DNA from: Aromatoleum tolulyticum
Lineage (GTDB): Bacteria; Pseudomonadota; Gammaproteobacteria; Burkholderiales; Rhodocyclaceae
Assembly: GCF_900156155.1 (NCBI RefSeq)
Contig: NZ_FTMD01000003.1
Location: 1 to 64,000, forward strand
Direction: 5' to 3'
Length of the DNA stretch: 64,000 nucleotides
Made by a program: the position numbers and the translations under genes. This document shows positions 1 through 5,296 of the stretch, piece after piece (the stretch's first letter is position 1; each line of letters begins with the position of its first letter). The notes beneath the pieces were generated by a model. The model was not told the origin of the DNA. It did no database searches and was given only the letters and a program-made list of their open reading frames with translations.

Positions 1-1
1 G

Positions 2-319
2 AAAATCCAATTCCGGCGAGGAAGTCGTCATGAAAATCAATCCGTGCCCCCCCGGTTGACACCGTGTCGCGCGTTTTTGCATCACCCTGCTAACGGCATA
101 TCGCTGGTGTTACCATCGGGCAAACCGATGACTATCGATCCGCTCAATACTGAGCTTGCAAGACAGGAAGTCTATTCAAAGCTCACCCAAAAGCAAATTA
201 CGTCTTGGGCGCACATTCGGAACAAGGCTGCTCACGGAGAGTTTGCCGAGTACAACAAAGAACAGGTTCAAATGATGCTGCTCTTTGTTCAGGGCTTTGC
301 GGCGGAGCACTTCGGTTGA
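2..319 (+). CDS. HEPN-like cassette protein, 5' end outside window
   Basis: The frame is open from base 2, so the gene probably starts before the window; an internal ATG at 128 would give 63 residues. The C-terminal 50 residues contain the segment ITSWAHIRNKAAHG. RNKAAH fits the Rx4-6H signature of HEPN domains, which include many RNases in toxin-antitoxin and abortive-infection systems, and this C-terminus is of a kind I associate with integron cassette hypotheticals. It is followed two bases later by attC 1, as expected for a cassette gene. Function is unknown; RNase activity is only a possibility from the motif. The region upstream of residue 30 is low-confidence and may be non-native sequence. 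Confidence 0.6.
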   Translation, partial: KIQFRRGSRHENQSVPPRLTPCRAFLHHPANGISLVLPSGKPMTIDPLNTELARQEVYSKLTQKQITSWAHIRNKAAHGEFAEYNKEQVQMMLLFVQGFAAEHFG

Positions 320-320
320 T

Positions 321-413
321 GCCCAACCCGGCAGTCGAGGGGACAGCCAAAAGCGATGCTTTTGGTGCCCTCCGCGCGTCGCGCTCCGGCTGCCCCTCAC
401 TTCTACGTTATAC
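321..413 (+). repeat. attC site 1 (long type)
   Basis: Outer cores GCCCAAC (321-327) and GTTATAC (407-413) enclose about 80 bases that fold back on themselves, including a nested CCAAAAGC...GCTTTTGG hairpin and a GCGCGTCGCGC element. The right core deviates from GTTRRRY at one base but is exactly complementary to the left core of attC 2, as expected for the start of the next cassette. Its internal plan closely matches attC 3. Confidence 0.9.
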
Positions 414-446
414 GTCACCCCACCTCATCAAAATTGACTCTCCAGA

Positions 447-1835
447 ATGAAAATATCACTGCCAGCACGCTATGAAGATCTTGATCAAGCCTACAAGGGG
501 AAGCTGATTCCGAATCAGGAATTGATTTCGCTGATTAACAAGTCGTACAAGTCCATGAGGATCAGCGGCGGCATCCGATTCTTACCGATCTACGGAGAAA
601 GCGGCGTCGGGAAAAGCTGCGCTACAAGAGAGCTTGGTACGCATATGCCCGACGTTTTCACCTTTACCCTAGATCGCAGTGAGATAGAGTCGAGCGAGCT
701 GCTGCTGGAGAGAATTAGGGCAGAGCGGAACGCAACAGAAAAAAAGGTATTGGTCGCTATCGTGGATCAATACGAAGAAAATGTTCAAGGCAAGGAAAGG
801 ATTCCAAGCCAATTCGTTGAACATTTAAGCTTACTGGATCGCAAAGAGTTGAGTGGTGAGCTCATTATATTTGTTTGGCTAACCACAAATAAGGAATTCC
901 AGACGCAACTTATCAAGGCAACAAGCCGTAATGAGCGACTCCTCGCGCATCGCTCATTTGAGATAGGTGGCCCTCCGAAGTCAGAATGGCCTCAAATTGT
1001 TGAAGAAACGTTTTCATTTCATAATAGCGAAACACCGCTCGCAGACTATGGCGTTATTGTTGAAGACATTCAACTAATCGCTCGCTCAGAACGAACGCTT
1101 GGGAGAGCAATTCTCGTCGTCGGAGAAAGTCTCTCTGAACATCTCGAATCGCTCGAAAATTTGTCGGATTATCAAGTCGTTTTGGTTTGGCCTGTAGCGG
1201 ATTCGACACGCAGTCAGCGTGTAGTTCAATTCTCCAGAGCTCGATCTGGATACCGACTAAATTGGGATGCTTGGTACAACGAATTAAACGATGACGACAA
1301 AAGGACTTTGCCGCTACAAGCCCTAAATCGAGCGCGCCTTTATTTTGATGTACGCGTTGTTCCGCTCCGAGCAGCCGACCTTCATAGACTTTGCGTTGAT
1401 CTCACAGATGAGAACAAAACGCTTGCGGAAGCTCACTTAGAGCGATTCAAGAATACACATTTTTTTCACGTGGTTTCCGGAAATTGGTCCAACTACGATT
1501 TCGCCCCCATGCGAGAACGGGAATCCAAACGTGCCGATGATGCAAAGGTATGGTACGAATCTGTTACCAATCAGCCTACCCAGCTTGGACGTCGGCTCGC
1601 AAAGATTCTACGTGCGCTAGGGCTTAATGCAAACCACGAAGTTACACTGAAATCGGAATACTCGACGGTTCGGGCCGATGTTTATGTCCAGCTGACGACT
1701 CCAGAAAATAAGAAACGCATTATTGAATTGAAGGTGTTTGCTTCCGAGAATACGATGCCTTCGTCAATCAAGGATCAAATAAAGATCACTCTGCGCCGAC
1801 ACGCTCAGTTTGCTGGGTTCTTGGGGAGGCAGTGA
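447..1835 (+). CDS. P-loop NTPase with C-terminal PD-(D/E)XK nuclease-like domain (cassette gene)
   Basis: This is the only large cassette gene (462 residues). A Walker A motif GESGVGKS lies at residues 50-57, and a hydrophobic strand ending in Asp (VLVAIVDQYEE) about 50 residues later is a plausible Walker B. Near the C-terminus RADVYV (Asp411) is followed by IIELK (Glu427, Lys429) and a helix containing DQIK. That is the D-x(n)-E-x-K layout of PD-(D/E)XK nucleases. The family is not one I recognise by name. An NTPase joined to a restriction-type nuclease is a common design in phage-defence proteins, and integrons are known to carry such cassettes, so a defence role is a reasonable inference and nothing more. 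It fills its cassette alone and stops two bases before attC 2. Base composition is AT-rich compared with the chromosome. Confidence 0.75.
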   Translation: MKISLPARYEDLDQAYKGKLIPNQELISLINKSYKSMRISGGIRFLPIYGESGVGKSCATRELGTHMPDVFTFTLDRSEIESSELLLERIRAERNATEKKVLVAIVDQYEENVQGKERIPSQFVEHLSLLDRKELSGELIIFVWLTTNKEFQTQLIKATSRNERLLAHRSFEIGGPPKSEWPQIVEETFSFHNSETPLADYGVIVEDIQLIARSERTLGRAILVVGESLSEHLESLENLSDYQVVLVWPVADSTRSQRVVQFSRARSGYRLNWDAWYNELNDDDKRTLPLQALNRARLYFDVRVVPLRAADLHRLCVDLTDENKTLAEAHLERFKNTHFFHVVSGNWSNYDFAPMRERESKRADDAKVWYESVTNQPTQLGRRLAKILRALGLNANHEVTLKSEYSTVRADVYVQLTTPENKKRIIELKVFASENTMPSSIKDQIKITLRRHAQFAGFLGRQ

Positions 1836-1836
1836 C

Positions 1837-1902
1837 GTATAACCTTGCGCTCAACCGGACCTGCGCAAGAAGCCGCGCAGGCCGGTCAGCTTTACGTTAG
1901 GG
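1837..1902 (+). repeat. attC site 2 (short type)
   Basis: Cores GTATAAC (1837-1843) and GTTAGGG (1896-1902). The inner arms pair as CAACCGGACCTGCGC with GCGCAGGCCGGT, leaving an extra unpaired base as is typical of attC. It is similar in sequence to attC 4. Confidence 0.93.
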
Positions 1903-1911
1903 GGCCTCGGT

Positions 1912-2145
1912 GTGAAATCCAAAGGTAAATGGTTAATCGCCGTTGGCTTGTTGGTGATGCTTGGGCCAATCGCCATTTTCATCTTCATGTCGGCCTTACC
2001 GCATGTGTTCAGCCAGAACACAATACTGCTGTGGCATTATCTTTCAGCGTTCGGCTTGATCATTTATGGTCCTCTCGGGTTTGTTATCTTGGTTGCCGGG
2101 TTGGTGTTTCGCATTCGCGCCCGCCGCGCCCCTACTGAGTCATGA
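1912..2145 (+). CDS. small two-helix membrane protein (cassette gene)
   Basis: 77 residues from a GTG start just inside the cassette. There are two hydrophobic segments, about residues 8-32 (WLIAVGLLVMLGPIAIFIFM) and 42-67 (YLSAFGLIIYGPLGFVILVAG), with a positively charged tail FRIRARRAP. No known domain is recognised. Tiny two-helix membrane proteins are frequent among integron cassettes, usually of unknown role. About 105 bases of cassette follow the stop before attC 3; I see no convincing second gene there. Start and coding status rest on position and hydropathy only. Confidence 0.6.
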   Translation: MKSKGKWLIAVGLLVMLGPIAIFIFMSALPHVFSQNTILLWHYLSAFGLIIYGPLGFVILVAGLVFRIRARRAPTES

Positions 2146-2251
2146 ACTGAACCCCAATGAAGAAACCTGCACAAGCGTTCGTGGGCCTTTTCCCCTGGCG
2201 CGAATTCATATGTTCATCACACGCAAATTTCAATGGCAATCAACCCATGCC

Positions 2252-2344
2252 CCCTAACCCTACGGTCAACCGGAACGCCAACAGCTGCGCTGTTGGTTCC
2301 CTACGCGCTTCGCGCTCCGGCGTCCGGTTACCTTCACGTTAGGC
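2252..2344 (+). repeat. attC site 3 (long type)
   Basis: Cores CCCTAAC (2252-2258) and GTTAGGC (2338-2344). The interior has nested arms (GGTCAACCGG with CCGGTTACC, and GCCAACAGC with GCTGTTGGT) and the same CGCGCTTCGCGCTCCGG-type element as attC 1, so these two sites share a lineage. Confidence 0.92.
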
Positions 2345-2350
2345 TGAAGA

Positions 2351-3019
2351 ATGTCTTCAAGAAAATGCCGCGAGTGCGGGAAGGAGTTTCTTTCTGGGGA
2401 ATCAGAGTGCAACTGGTGCGCCCCCGCATTTGCCGAGCGGCACGCGCAAGGTTATACCTGTAAGACGTGCGGCTCGCGACTACCCGACGGAAGAACTTGT
2501 CCCTTCTGCGCTCAGAATGTGGTAGAGAATTTCAGTGCATTAGCCGAAGAAAAAATCTCCGATGTCAAAGAGGAAAACTTCCTATTGGCTAGCTTCACTG
2601 TTATGGCCATAATCGCGAGCATGTTCGCCTTACATTTCGTTGTTAGAAGATTTGATGCCAAAATTCTCTTCATCGCGTTTGCGTTACTGATCGCCCTGAT
2701 CGGTGCATTTAATCTTGCCAGTAGCGCGAAAAAATTATTGCGCAATCAAACCAAAGTAACTGAAATCAAATGGCTAAGAAACATAGGCGCCGAGATAAGC
2801 AACCCTACGCTCGCGGCGACGATAGCTGCAAGGTTTTTTTACGTCGGCGCGATATTGCTCTTGGTGGTCTCGATAGCTCTCAGTTTGTATGTTGTTATTG
2901 AAAACCCACATCTGCGCGCGATCAATAAACTCATTCCACTATTTACAGCACCGCTATTTGTCTTCGCCTTTTTGGGTAGAGCGTTTGTACGTACATACAT
3001 CAAGCGGCATTGCACCTAA
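2351..3019 (+). CDS. zinc-ribbon membrane protein (cassette gene)
   Basis: 222 residues. The N-terminal 55 residues carry four CxxC pairs in the order CREC, CNWC, CKTC, CPFC, so two tandem zinc ribbons are likely. After a short acidic linker come about four hydrophobic segments: roughly residues 78-97, 102-123, 158-182 and 194-212, with a basic C-terminus. The plan, cytosolic zinc ribbon followed by membrane helices, is common in uncharacterised bacterial proteins; I cannot assign a role. The stop codon lies inside the left core of attC 4 (ACCTAAC), so the gene uses the recombination site for its termination codon. It starts 7 bases after the previous attC core, which leaves almost no room for its own promoter. 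Confidence 0.75.
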   Translation: MSSRKCRECGKEFLSGESECNWCAPAFAERHAQGYTCKTCGSRLPDGRTCPFCAQNVVENFSALAEEKISDVKEENFLLASFTVMAIIASMFALHFVVRRFDAKILFIAFALLIALIGAFNLASSAKKLLRNQTKVTEIKWLRNIGAEISNPTLAATIAARFFYVGAILLLVVSIALSLYVVIENPHLRAINKLIPLFTAPLFVFAFLGRAFVRTYIKRHCT

Positions 3020-3078
3020 CCATGCAGTCGAGCGGACCTGGTGAAAAGCCGCGCAGGCCGCTCACTTTCACGTTAGAC
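3014..3078 (+). repeat. attC site 4 (short type)
   Basis: Cores ACCTAAC (3014-3020) and GTTAGAC (3072-3078); arms GAGCGGACCTG and GCAGGCCGCTC pair. Close in sequence to attC 2. The left core differs by one base from the complement of its cassette's start (GTTAGGC). Confidence 0.92.
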
Positions 3079-3091
3079 ATCTTCACGCGAA

Positions 3092-3337
3092 ATGCAGGAA
3101 ATACAAGATATCGGATGGCTAGTTTTTCGAATCGTCGGCGGGGCGATTATTGCAATTATTGGCTATATTATCGGCCGCCGTCTCCTCGACGCAATTGGGC
3201 TTGAGAATCGGTTCGAATCAGTCGCATGGCGCTACACCGTTGCACAGCTTGGCGAAATTATCCTTGTAATTTTTACCATTAGCGCCGTGGTCATCGGAGC
3301 AATCGTCGTCGGCGTTGTTCGTGCGCTCGTCGAATAG
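3092..3337 (+). CDS. small two-helix membrane protein (cassette gene)
   Basis: 81 residues with two strongly hydrophobic segments, about residues 9-27 (LVFRIVGGAIIAIIGYIIG) and 52-77 (LGEIILVIFTISAVVIGAIVVGVV), separated by a polar stretch with charged residues (GRRLLDAIGLENRFESVAWR). No domain is recognised. It is the only gene in its cassette, starts 14 bases after the attC 4 core and ends 28 bases before attC 5. It shares the size and layout of the other membrane cassettes here but no clear sequence similarity. Function unknown. Confidence 0.6.
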   Translation: MQEIQDIGWLVFRIVGGAIIAIIGYIIGRRLLDAIGLENRFESVAWRYTVAQLGEIILVIFTISAVVIGAIVVGVVRALVE

Positions 3338-3365
3338 TCCACATACGAAGTATGCCGAAGATAAT

Positions 3366-3437
3366 GTCTAACACTACGATGCGGCCAACCAGGCAAAAGC
3401 TGCGCTCTTGTCCGCCAGCTGACGTTCGACGTTGGGC
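3366..3437 (+). repeat. attC site 5
   Basis: Cores GTCTAAC (3366-3372) and GTTGGGC (3431-3437). Inner arms GCGGCCAACCAGGCAAAAGC and GCGCTCTTGTCCGCCAGCTG pair imperfectly. Similar in plan to attC 6. Confidence 0.92.
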
Positions 3438-3443
3438 GTAAAG

Positions 3444-3848
3444 ATGACTGGCTCGACACATGTAGATAGTGATGTCAGAAAGCGCGCAAACGTTTTATTG
3501 CGAAAGGCTGGCTACAAGACTGAGCTGACGGCAGACGAAGCGGAGGAATTAGAGCCAAGAACTGTACTCACTTCGAGTCCCGGAAAATTTTCTGCAATCC
3601 TGGGCGTATTTTTTGCGTTGGTGTTGAATATCGCATTGCGATCTTCAGAGCCGTACGAGGCATTTCGCACGCAAGTAATGTTTGATGTTGCTGGTGTGTT
3701 CCTCGCCATAATATTTGGCTTCCAGATCGTCCGGGCGCGCTTGGCGCCCGGCAAGGCAAAAAAGACTTTTCTCCGGGTCTTTTACTGTTTCGGTAGCTGC
3801 GCAATGGGGCACACACTAACGATGGGACTCATCGTCGTTCTACCATGA
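3444..3848 (+). CDS. membrane protein of unknown function (cassette gene)
   Basis: 134 residues from the ATG at 3444; a TTG 12 bases earlier lies inside the attC core and is less likely. The N-terminal 45 residues are soluble and charged, with an acidic patch TADEAEELEPRT. Then come three hydrophobic segments, about residues 52-67 (FSAILGVFFALVLNIAL), 80-97 (VMFDVAGVFLAIIFGFQIV) and 113-133 (VFYCFGSCAMGHTLTMGLIVV), split by a basic loop RARLAPGKAKK. No family is recognised. It lies alone between attC 5 and attC 6 and ends 13 bases before attC 6. Confidence 0.65.
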   Translation: MTGSTHVDSDVRKRANVLLRKAGYKTELTADEAEELEPRTVLTSSPGKFSAILGVFFALVLNIALRSSEPYEAFRTQVMFDVAGVFLAIIFGFQIVRARLAPGKAKKTFLRVFYCFGSCAMGHTLTMGLIVVLP

Positions 3849-3861
3849 TCATTAAGCCGTC

Positions 3862-3933
3862 GCCCAACACTACGCTGCATCCGACCGGTCAAATGCCGCG
3901 CTTTTGCCCGTCGGCTGATCTTCCACGTTGGGG
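3862..3933 (+). repeat. attC site 6
   Basis: Cores GCCCAAC (3862-3868) and GTTGGGG (3927-3933). The inner arms pair around CCGACCGGTCAAATGCCGC and GCCCGTCGGCTG. It closes the cassette that starts at 3432 (GTTGGGC, exact complement). Confidence 0.92.
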
Positions 3934-3938
3934 GTCTA

Positions 3939-4205
3939 ATGTCCATCACTGACATTCTTATTGTTGGCGCCTTTGTTGTCCTGCTCATCGCCTTGTTAAA
4001 TGCAAACGGCGTTTTGGGTCGGAATCCATATCATCAGTTGAAGTCACACGAAGACTTGTTCGGTCGCCTCCCGAAAAACATGAGCTTCGGCGAGAAACTG
4101 AGGCTTGTTGGCCTCTTCGGGTTGTCTCCGAATAACCCCGGCCGTACGTGGCTTCTTGCTGCTGCCGTAGTGGCATTCTCCCTTTTTGCTCTCATCCAGT
4201 CATAG
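3939..4205 (+). CDS. small membrane protein, first gene of a two-gene cassette
   Basis: 88 residues. The N-terminus is a hydrophobic helix, about residues 5-22 (DILIVGAFVVLLIALLNA). A polar middle section follows (HQLKSHEDLFGRLPKNMSFGEKLR), then a second hydrophobic segment at the C-terminus, about residues 70-86 (TWLLAAAVVAFSLFALI). The ATG lies 6 bases after the attC 6 core. The gene is followed 8 bases later by another small membrane-protein gene in the same cassette, so the two may be translated together. No family is recognised; function unknown. Confidence 0.65.
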   Translation: MSITDILIVGAFVVLLIALLNANGVLGRNPYHQLKSHEDLFGRLPKNMSFGEKLRLVGLFGLSPNNPGRTWLLAAAVVAFSLFALIQS

Positions 4206-4213
4206 GTGAGTGC

Positions 4214-4423
4214 GTGGACCAAGTCATTCACTTCATCTTCTGGGGCGTGGTCGAGTATGTATTTTTCCGCGTCGGTCGGTTTGTTCTTAGATGCATCACC
4301 TTTGGGTACGTGAAACTCGAAAGGCCAACGCCATTACAACTCCTTGTTGTCGCCCCTCTCGGCTTCGTGGCAGTCGTTCTAGGTATTGTGGGGGCGTATT
4401 CAGGGTTAGGCTATCTCATATGA
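4214..4423 (+). CDS. small membrane protein, second gene of a two-gene cassette
   Basis: 69 residues from a GTG at 4214, chosen because it follows the preceding stop by 8 bases; a longer reading from 4148 would overlap the upstream gene. There are two hydrophobic segments, about residues 5-28 and 44-67, the second rich in Gly and Val (LLVVAPLGFVAVVLGIVGAYSGLGYL). Between them is a short loop TFGYVKLERPTP. It ends four bases before the left core of the last, broken attC. The pair with the upstream gene suggests two membrane subunits or a membrane protein with a small partner, but nothing more can be said from sequence. Confidence 0.6.
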   Translation: MDQVIHFIFWGVVEYVFFRVGRFVLRCITFGYVKLERPTPLQLLVVAPLGFVAVVLGIVGAYSGLGYLI

Positions 4424-4427
4424 AAGC

Positions 4428-4434
4428 CCCCAAC
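4428..4434 (+). repeat. truncated attC site 7 (left core only)
   Basis: The core CCCCAAC is the exact complement of the start of this cassette (GTTGGGG, 3927-3933), so it is the true left end of its attC. No GTTRRRY right core or pairing arm is found in the following 130 bases. The site was therefore cut, and the array ends here. Confidence 0.85.
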
Positions 4435-4452
4435 CCATCCATCAACACGGGC

Positions 4453-4779
4453 GCTGTGCAAGAGGGTAAACCTATCCTCAATACACCTTGTCGCTATAAG
4501 CGAGGCAATCGTCTTGCGCACCGTGATCCGGCGGCTACGCAATGACCTGATATTCTTGGCCGCCTTCACCGCAATATCGTGGCCAGCAATGTCAATCAGG
4601 GTGAAGGCGTCCAAGGTTCGTCGCACAAGGTTGAACTCTCGGCCGTCCTTCACGCCCTGCAGCACTTCGGCCATTATCAGATCGCCGACCAAAAGGCGCG
4701 TCCGTCCGAACAATCCAGCCAGCAGTTCAACTTGCGGTGTCTGCGCTCAGCCAAAATAGTCAATCCAGACGCTGGATAC
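4453..4779 (-). pseudogene. broken VapC-type PIN-domain toxin gene
   Basis: Read leftward, the translation begins with VSSVWIDYFG, then a TGA stop (4747-4749), then AQTPQVELLAG and a long body (GRTRLLVGDLIMAEVLQG ... LRSRRITVRKTIASLIATRCIE ... LLHS). This is the usual order of a VapC PIN RNase. Three defects make it non-functional. The N-terminal VDSSVW-type motif lacks its Asp and any start codon. There is an in-frame stop. The C-terminus is lost after LLHS, at the point where the cassette array begins. No VapB antitoxin gene is seen. It appears to be a resident gene broken by, or joined to, the array edge. The remaining bases of 4435-4851 hold only this remnant and the marR leader. Confidence 0.8.
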
Positions 4780-4813
4780 GCGCCGCCCATACGGTCGTCC
4801 ACACGGTTCACGT

Positions 4814-4819
4814 TATAAT
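4814..4819 (+). promoter_or_regulatory. candidate -10 element of the marR gene
   Basis: A perfect TATAAT lies 33 bases before the GTG start. No good -35 hexamer is seen at the usual distance. An imperfect palindrome GATACTTATTATC (4824-4836) between the -10 box and the start codon could be a MarR autoregulatory site. Both are suggestions from sequence alone. Confidence 0.4.
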
Positions 4820-4851
4820 CAGCGATACTTATTATCACGACGATCATTCCC

Positions 4852-5280
4852 GTGACACGTATCGAACTTGGTTTCAGCCTCTTGCTTGCAGACGCCGCGC
4901 GCCTGATGCGGCATTCGTTCACGACTAACCTGCAGGGCAGCCCTCTCACGCTCGCACGGGCGCGGATGTTGATTCATCTGGAGCGCAACGAAGGGATCCG
5001 GCAGGTGGATCTGGCGGAGTTGCTGGAGATCCAGCCGATGACGCTGGTGCGCATGATCGACCAGCTGACATCGGAAGGGCTGGTCGAGCGGCGCACCGAT
5101 CCGGCGGACCGGAGGGCGCACCGCCTGTATCTGACCGACGCGGCTCGACCGCAGCTCGACATCATCGCGGAGGCCGGTACGGCGGTGCGGGAAAAGGCGC
5201 TCGTGGGGCTGGACGAAGCCGAGCAGGCGCAGCTGATTGCCGCGCTGCAACAGGTGTGCCGGAACCTGTCCGGCAGCTGA
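4852..5280 (+). CDS. MarR-family transcriptional regulator
   Basis: 142 residues from a GTG start. The layout is a standard MarR winged helix: N-terminal dimer helix, then LTLARARMLIHLERNEGIRQ, the recognition region DLAELLEIQPMTLVRMIDQL, and the wing GLVERRTDPADRRAHRLYLT with the conserved DxRxxxxxLT pattern. Members bind small aromatic or phenolic ligands and repress nearby genes. The next gene rightward is the response regulator, read in the opposite direction and converging on it (16 bases between stop codons). The target is not obvious; autoregulation or control of the flanking aromatic module is possible. It is the first chromosomal gene after the array boundary. Confidence 0.9.
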   Translation: MTRIELGFSLLLADAARLMRHSFTTNLQGSPLTLARARMLIHLERNEGIRQVDLAELLEIQPMTLVRMIDQLTSEGLVERRTDPADRRAHRLYLTDAARPQLDIIAEAGTAVREKALVGLDEAEQAQLIAALQQVCRNLSGS

Positions 5281-5296
5281 GGTTTGCCGGGATGCC

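Larger units (their letters stand above)
1..4434 (+). mobile_element. integron gene-cassette array (7 cassettes, integrase not in window)
   Basis: Small genes on the plus strand are each followed by an attC-type site with outer cores of the form RYYYAAC and GTTRRRY. The ends are diagnostic. In an integron each cassette starts just after the G of the preceding GTTRRRY core, so the RYYYAAC core of its own attC should be complementary to its own start. This holds for the cassettes starting at 408 (GTTATAC/GTATAAC), 1897 (GTTAGGG/CCCTAAC), 3073 (GTTAGAC/GTCTAAC), 3432 (GTTGGGC/GCCCAAC) and 3928 (GTTGGGG/CCCCAAC), and with one mismatch for 2339 (GTTAGGC/ACCTAAC). Base composition is visibly AT-richer than downstream genes. 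Cassette orientation puts any integrase and attI to the left of base 1. It may instead be an integrase-less attC cluster; the window cannot decide. Confidence 0.93.

Noticed and set aside
2157-2342. 61-codon frame inside cassette 3
   Set aside because: No ribosome site, and it reads through the whole attC into the next cassette; more likely chance.
4411-4713. Live PIN-domain toxin gene
   Set aside because: Lacks its N-terminus, has an upstream in-frame TGA, and its C-terminus is foreign sequence from the cassette end; annotated as a pseudogene.
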